Origin: Yes71-27 sp040758635
GTDB lineage: Bacteria; Bacillota; Desulfotomaculia; Desulfotomaculales; Ammonificaceae
Assembly (NCBI GenBank): GCA_040758635.1
Contig: JBFLVI010000027.1
Span: 1-32,528, forward strand
Direction: 5' to 3'
DNA length: 32,528 nucleotides
Part shown: positions 29,478 to 32,528 of the stretch, piece after piece
How positions within the stretch are numbered: the first letter of the stretch is position 1
Layout: each line of letters starts with the position of its first letter
Notes under the pieces: generated by a model
The model's input: only the letters and a program-made list of their open reading frames with translations
Database searches by the model: none
What the model was told of the DNA's origin: nothing
Made by a program: the position numbers and the translations under genes

Positions 29478-30701
29478 TCACTCGCGCGGCGTAACCTGCC
29501 GCAGGCCGGAAGAAGCGGCAGCCTGCCTCTTGGGACGCACGCGCCGGAGGAAATTCCCCATCCGCTTGAAGGCCTCGGTCAGATTCGCCACAGAAGCCGC
29601 ATAGGAACAGCGGACAAAGCCCTCGCCGCTCGGGCCGAAGGCCGTACCCGGAACCACGGCAACGCGCTCCTCCATGAGCAGCCGCTCGCAAAAATCCTCG
29701 GAGCCGAGACCGGTGTCGCGGATGGACGGGAAAACGTAAAAGGCACCCCCCGGTTCGTGACAGGGCAACCCTATTTCTTTGAAAGCGTTCATCACCAGCC
29801 GGCGCCTGTAGCTATACTGCGCCACCATCTGGCGCATCTCCTTCAAACCGTTTTTAAGCGCCTCCATTGCCGCCATCTGGGCGGTGATCGGGGCGCAGAG
29901 CATGGTGTACTGGTGGATTTTCGTCATCGCCCCGATAAAGGCCTCGTTTCCGGCCGCATAACCCAACCGCCAACCCGTCATTGCAAAGGCCTTCGAGAAA
30001 CCCTGCAGAACCACGGTCCGGTCGCGCATCCCCGGTAGCCGGGCGATGGAAACGTGTTCGCCGTCGTATGTGAGCTGAGCGTAAATCTCATCCGAGATCA
30101 CCAACAGGTCGTGCTCCCGCACCACGGCGGCGATATCCTCCAGCTCCGCCCGGCGCAGGGTCGCACCGGTGGGGTTGTTCGGGTAAGCCAACAGCAAAAC
30201 CTTGCTCTTCGGGGTTATCGCACCTTCCACCTGCGCCGCGGTGATCCGGAACCCGCTCTCCATCTTTGTCGGCAGGGGGACGGGTACGCCGCCCGCCATA
30301 ACGGTGCAGGGAATATACGAAACGTAAGTCGGCTCCGGAATCAGCACCTCGTCACCCGGCGCCACCAGTGCCCGGAGTGCCAGGTCAAGCGCCTCGCTGA
30401 CGCCTACGGTGATTAAGATTTCCTTTGCAGCGTCGTAGCGGAGCTGGAACGCCTGGTGTAGGTAGCGGGCGATCTCCTCCCGCAGTTCCTTGAGCCCCTG
30501 GTTGGAGGTATACATAGTGTAACCCTTTTCCAGGGCGTAGATGCAGGCCTCGCGGATCCGCCAGGGCGTCACGAAATCCGGTTCGCCCACGCCGAGGGAG
30601 ATGACCCCTTTCATCTCCGCTGCCAGGTCAAAGAACCGGCGGATCCCCGAAGGCGGAATGGCACGCACTACCGGGTTCACACATTCTTCCCAGGACTTCA
30701 C
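29478..30701 (-). CDS. alaT: PLP-dependent aminotransferase, class I/II (alanine transaminase-like)
   Basis: This 407-residue fold-type I aminotransferase moves amino groups between an amino acid and 2-oxoglutarate or pyruvate. The cofactor lysine is K237 in FSKAFAMTGWRLGY; AYPNNPTGA and VISDEIYAQL are the usual cofactor-contact motifs. The GTG start at 30701 overlaps the stop of the upstream Lrp/AsnC gene (GTGA), so translation is coupled. The same pair exists in B. subtilis as alaR-alaT (yugG-yugH), which suggests alanine synthesis. The T-box upstream with a probable GCC (Ala) specifier supports this. Aspartate or aromatic substrates cannot be ruled out from sequence. Confidence 0.85.
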   Translation of the reverse strand: MKSWEECVNPVVRAIPPSGIRRFFDLAAEMKGVISLGVGEPDFVTPWRIREACIYALEKGYTMYTSNQGLKELREEIARYLHQAFQLRYDAAKEILITVGVSEALDLALRALVAPGDEVLIPEPTYVSYIPCTVMAGGVPVPLPTKMESGFRITAAQVEGAITPKSKVLLLAYPNNPTGATLRRAELEDIAAVVREHDLLVISDEIYAQLTYDGEHVSIARLPGMRDRTVVLQGFSKAFAMTGWRLGYAAGNEAFIGAMTKIHQYTMLCAPITAQMAAMEALKNGLKEMRQMVAQYSYRRRLVMNAFKEIGLPCHEPGGAFYVFPSIRDTGLGSEDFCERLLMEERVAVVPGTAFGPSGEGFVRCSYAASVANLTEAFKRMGNFLRRVRPKRQAAASSGLRQVTPRE

Positions 30702-31198
30702 GGTGAAACCACCAACCTTGACGCAGATTCTTCTTTGCTTTCAAAAAGGATGCCGTTCTCCTTGTAGCTCTTTAAGACGAAATGGGTAGTTGTGCTCACC
30801 ACCCCCTCGATCGGCGCCAGCCGGGTGGCTACAAAGAAGGCTACCTCCTGCATCGTCTTGCCCTGGACTTCGACCGCCAGGTCGTAGGTCCCCGACATCA
30901 GCCGCATTGCTTTGACTTCGGGAAAACGGGCGATCCGTTCCGCCACGGCGTCGAAACCCACGTCGCGCTGGGGGGTAACCTTGACCTCGATCAAGGCGTT
31001 CACTCTCTCTATTCCAATCTTACTCCAGTTAATTAAGGTCCGATAACCGAGAATGAGCCCTTCCCGTTCCATCTCCCTGATGATTTCTTCGACCGCCCCC
31101 GGTTCCATGTTGAGCATCGCAGCAAGTTCCTGCGGCGTGTACCGGGCGTCGGCTTCCAGGAGTTCCAGGATTTCCGGTCTCCGGTTCTTTTCGTCCAT
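30698..31198 (-). CDS. alaR: Lrp/AsnC-family transcriptional regulator (AlaR-like)
   Basis: This 166-residue regulator has an N-terminal helix-turn-helix (about 8-55, with YTPQELAAMLNMEPGAVEEI) and a C-terminal ligand-binding RAM domain (about 68-145, with GTYDLAVEVQGKTMQEVAFFV). Such proteins bind amino acids and form octamers on DNA. It has an AGGAGGGG site upstream of the ATG and overlaps the aminotransferase gene by four bases. It is the first gene after the T-box leader, so its own production depends on tRNA charging. It probably controls this operon or related genes. The alaR name is based on synteny with yugG-yugH. Confidence 0.85.
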   Translation of the reverse strand: MDEKNRRPEILELLEADARYTPQELAAMLNMEPGAVEEIIREMEREGLILGYRTLINWSKIGIERVNALIEVKVTPQRDVGFDAVAERIARFPEVKAMRLMSGTYDLAVEVQGKTMQEVAFFVATRLAPIEGVVSTTTHFVLKSYKENGILFESKEESASRLVVSP

Positions 31199-31221
31199 TT
31201 CAAACCCCTCCTTTTAAAATG

Positions 31222-31253
31222 AAAACCCCGTCCCGTCTAAGGACGAGGTTTTA
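31222..31253 (-). terminator. T-box attenuator terminator
   Basis: On the minus strand AAAACCTCGTCC pairs with GGACGGGGTTTT (one G-U pair), a 12-bp stem with a short loop and a run of T. The 5' arm overlaps the region needed by the antiterminator, as in other T-box leaders. The Lrp/AsnC start codon lies about 20 bases downstream. Confidence 0.85.
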
Positions 31254-31469
31254 CCCTCGCGGTACCACCTTAATTGGCGTCGGCAAAGCAGAACGCCCCC
31301 TCTTGGCCCGGTAACGGCGGGACCCGGGGAAACATACTCGACGAGCAGGTCGCCCGCCTTTCCGCTCCCGGCTCCGGGGCGGCACGGATGACGTCCTTCC
31401 GCCGGGCTTCCACTCTCCCCGGCTCGCTGGGGAGGCACAGCCATCCTTCTTCCCCTTCACGGCCTTTCT
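31222..31469 (-). promoter_or_regulatory. T-box riboswitch, probable alanine (GCC) specifier
   Basis: The minus-strand leader contains the T-box core AAGGTGGTACCGCG (31271-31258), the AGAGTGGAAGCCCGGC distal element of stem I, and a downstream terminator. In stem I, GGGG and GGATG on the 5' side pair with CCCC (31379-31376) and CATCC (31390-31386). This leaves a specifier loop GTGCCG, in which GCC (31383-31381) followed by G fits the usual placement: alanine. The UGGU of the T-box would pair with an uncharged ACCA tRNA end, consistent with tRNA-Ala. Uncharged tRNA favours the antiterminator and turns on the regulator and aminotransferase genes. Confidence 0.88.
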
Positions 31470-31475
31470 TATCTC

Positions 31476-31504
31476 TTTTTACCACGCGCAACCCTTTAAG
31501 TCAA
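31476..31504 (-). promoter_or_regulatory. Sigma-A-type promoter of the T-box operon
   Basis: The minus strand has TTGACT (31504-31499), a 17-base spacer and TAAAAA (31481-31476). Transcription would begin near 31469, just before stem I of the T-box. Confidence 0.55.
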
Positions 31505-31520
31505 TAAGCCGGTGTCTTTT

Positions 31521-32318
31521 TTAAACCGTCCGGAGCGCTTCGGCGATTAGCCCGGCCACCTTTCTGCCGGAAAGGACCATCCCCCCGAAAACAGGGCCCA
31601 TCCGGTAGCCGCCCGCCACCGCGTTGGCCGCCATCCCGGCGACGTAAAGTCCGGGATAGACTTTACCGGTGTACTCCAGGATCTGCCTTTCGCCGACCTC
31701 GGCCCAAAGGGACTTCTCGCCGCGGATCACCCCGCCGGGGACCCTGAGCGCAACGCCGTCTTTCTCCGCCAGGATGCGCACCACCTGCGCGTCATGCCCG
31801 GTGGCGTCCAGCACACAGCGGCACCGGACGGCCAGCGGATCAATGTGGAGCCCGGCCATCCCCACCGCGGTCCAGTTCAGCACCAGCCCCGCTACCACTT
31901 CTTCACGCAGGACCACGTCTTCCACCGTAACCAAGTTCATTATCAGTGCCCCGGCCCGGCAGGCGGCGTAAGCGAACCCCGCCACTGCTTCCACCGCGTG
32001 CGCGGTATAGTAACCGGGCTCAAACTCCTCGAACCGGATTCCGACCTCTTCAAAAACCCCCCGGGCCGGTTCCTGAAAGACGATCCGGTTAAACATCATC
32101 GCGCCGCCCCACATCCCGCCCCCCACGCTCAGCCGCCGCTCGAAAACCACAGTCTTAAACCCGTCCCGTGCCAGGTAGAACGCGGCCGACAGTCCGGAGG
32201 GCCCGGCACCGACCACCGCCACGTCGAACTCAAGCAGGGAAAGCAGGTCCTGGTGGTAGCGGGTGATAATCGCCCGGGAAATGGCCCGTTCGTCGAGTTC
32301 AGGAATTTGCTTCTTCAA
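31521..32318 (-). CDS. thi4: Sulfide-dependent thiazole synthase Thi4 (ribulose-1,5-bisphosphate-type family)
   Basis: This 265-residue enzyme makes adenosine diphosphate thiazole, the thiamin thiazole precursor, from NAD, glycine and sulfide. The dinucleotide-binding motif VVGAGPSGLSAA (35-46), an acidic residue in VVFERR, GGGMWGGAMMF and a C-terminal VAGMAANAVAGGYRMGPVFGGM are as in the Thi4 family. At the position of the sacrificial cysteine of yeast Thi4 there is histidine (H158 in LHIDPL). This marks the archaeal/anaerobic form that uses free sulfide and Fe(II) and turns over repeatedly. The start is TTG at 32318 with GAGGAG eight bases upstream. It has its own promoter and no adjacent thi genes in the window. 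Confidence 0.93.
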   Translation of the reverse strand: MKKQIPELDERAISRAIITRYHQDLLSLLEFDVAVVGAGPSGLSAAFYLARDGFKTVVFERRLSVGGGMWGGAMMFNRIVFQEPARGVFEEVGIRFEEFEPGYYTAHAVEAVAGFAYAACRAGALIMNLVTVEDVVLREEVVAGLVLNWTAVGMAGLHIDPLAVRCRCVLDATGHDAQVVRILAEKDGVALRVPGGVIRGEKSLWAEVGERQILEYTGKVYPGLYVAGMAANAVAGGYRMGPVFGGMVLSGRKVAGLIAEALRTV

Positions 32319-32358
32319 CAGGTTTACTCCTCTCCGCGGTAAGCACCGTTACCAATTT

Positions 32359-32386
32359 ATTATATCCCGGCGGGCGGAGACGTCAA
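32359..32386 (-). promoter_or_regulatory. Sigma-A promoter of thi4
   Basis: The minus strand has TTGACG (32386-32381), a 16-base spacer and a perfect TATAAT (32364-32359). The predicted transcript would start near 32352, giving a leader of about 34 bases. This leaves no room for a TPP riboswitch. Confidence 0.75.
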
Positions 32387-32528
32387 GGGATAAAAGCAGC
32401 CCGACCGTGTCAAGGTTTAGTAGGTAAACTCCCGCAGAATTTTAAAACCCTGTATAAGAACGCCGTAGCGAAACAAGTTCACGCAACACATACTTCACAA
32501 AAGGCCGGCTGGCAAACGGCCCGCTTAG

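Noticed and set aside
32319..32528. TPP riboswitch upstream of thi4
   Set aside because: No CTGAGA or ACCTGA-type core is found on the minus strand, and the promoter lies only about 40 bases from the start codon. The far end (32390-32528) shows only weak hairpins.

Overview
The window looks like a chromosome segment of a moderately GC-rich, Gram-positive, anaerobic and probably endospore-forming Firmicute of the Desulfotomaculum/Moorella/Ammonifex kind. This is an inference from gene content; no marker RNA is present. The grounds are strong GGAGG ribosome binding sites with frequent GTG/TTG starts, a T-box leader, a Spo0F-like regulator beside fba/fsa/rho, a ywiB-argS pair, and a sulfide-dependent (His-type) Thi4 thiazole synthase typical of anaerobes.

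Region 1 (1-5850) is accessory. A minus-strand operon encodes a coiled-coil/Mrr_N-type winged-helix protein, a membrane-anchored WYL-domain protein, a 1060-residue superfamily I helicase fused to a PLD nuclease domain and two topoisomerase-type zinc ribbons, and a beta-class DNA methyltransferase. The methyltransferase is cut off by an IS3-family element whose first bases provide its stop codon. A gene fragment lies on the other side of the operon, and a diverged copy of the methyltransferase start sits just upstream of it. The whole looks like a defence or restriction island that has begun to decay. The helicase-PLD fusion resembles the type II Mokosh architecture, but the zinc ribbons and these partners make the set unusual.

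Region 2 (5848-17233) is mostly single genes on both strands: clpB, a gamma-glutamylcyclotransferase-like gene, a PEGA/beta-propeller lipoprotein, an archaeal-type cofactor-independent phosphoglycerate mutase, an unknown 273-residue protein, an alpha-glucan phosphorylase, and a secreted transglutaminase-like protein with a copper-amine-oxidase-type N-domain.

Region 3 (17384-29152) is a long minus-strand block. Read in its own direction it runs DUF1934(ywiB)-argS-pyrG-sppA-Yip1-response regulator(spo0F-like)-CxxC protein-fba-fsa-rho-LysM/M23 peptidase. The core order pyrG, spo0F, fba, transaldolase, rho matches the Bacillus subtilis neighbourhood, which supports the names. fsa has no ATG, GTG or TTG where its conserved N-terminus begins; the codon there is ATC. 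Three intergenic gaps in this region carry arrays of degenerate 7-bp repeats arranged as inverted pairs.

Region 4 (29478-32528) is an Lrp/AsnC regulator translationally coupled to an aminotransferase. Both lie behind a T-box leader whose specifier loop can be read as GCC (alanine), so the operon is probably alaR-alaT-like with dual alanine sensing. Upstream is thi4, with a good sigma-A promoter and a leader too short for a TPP riboswitch.
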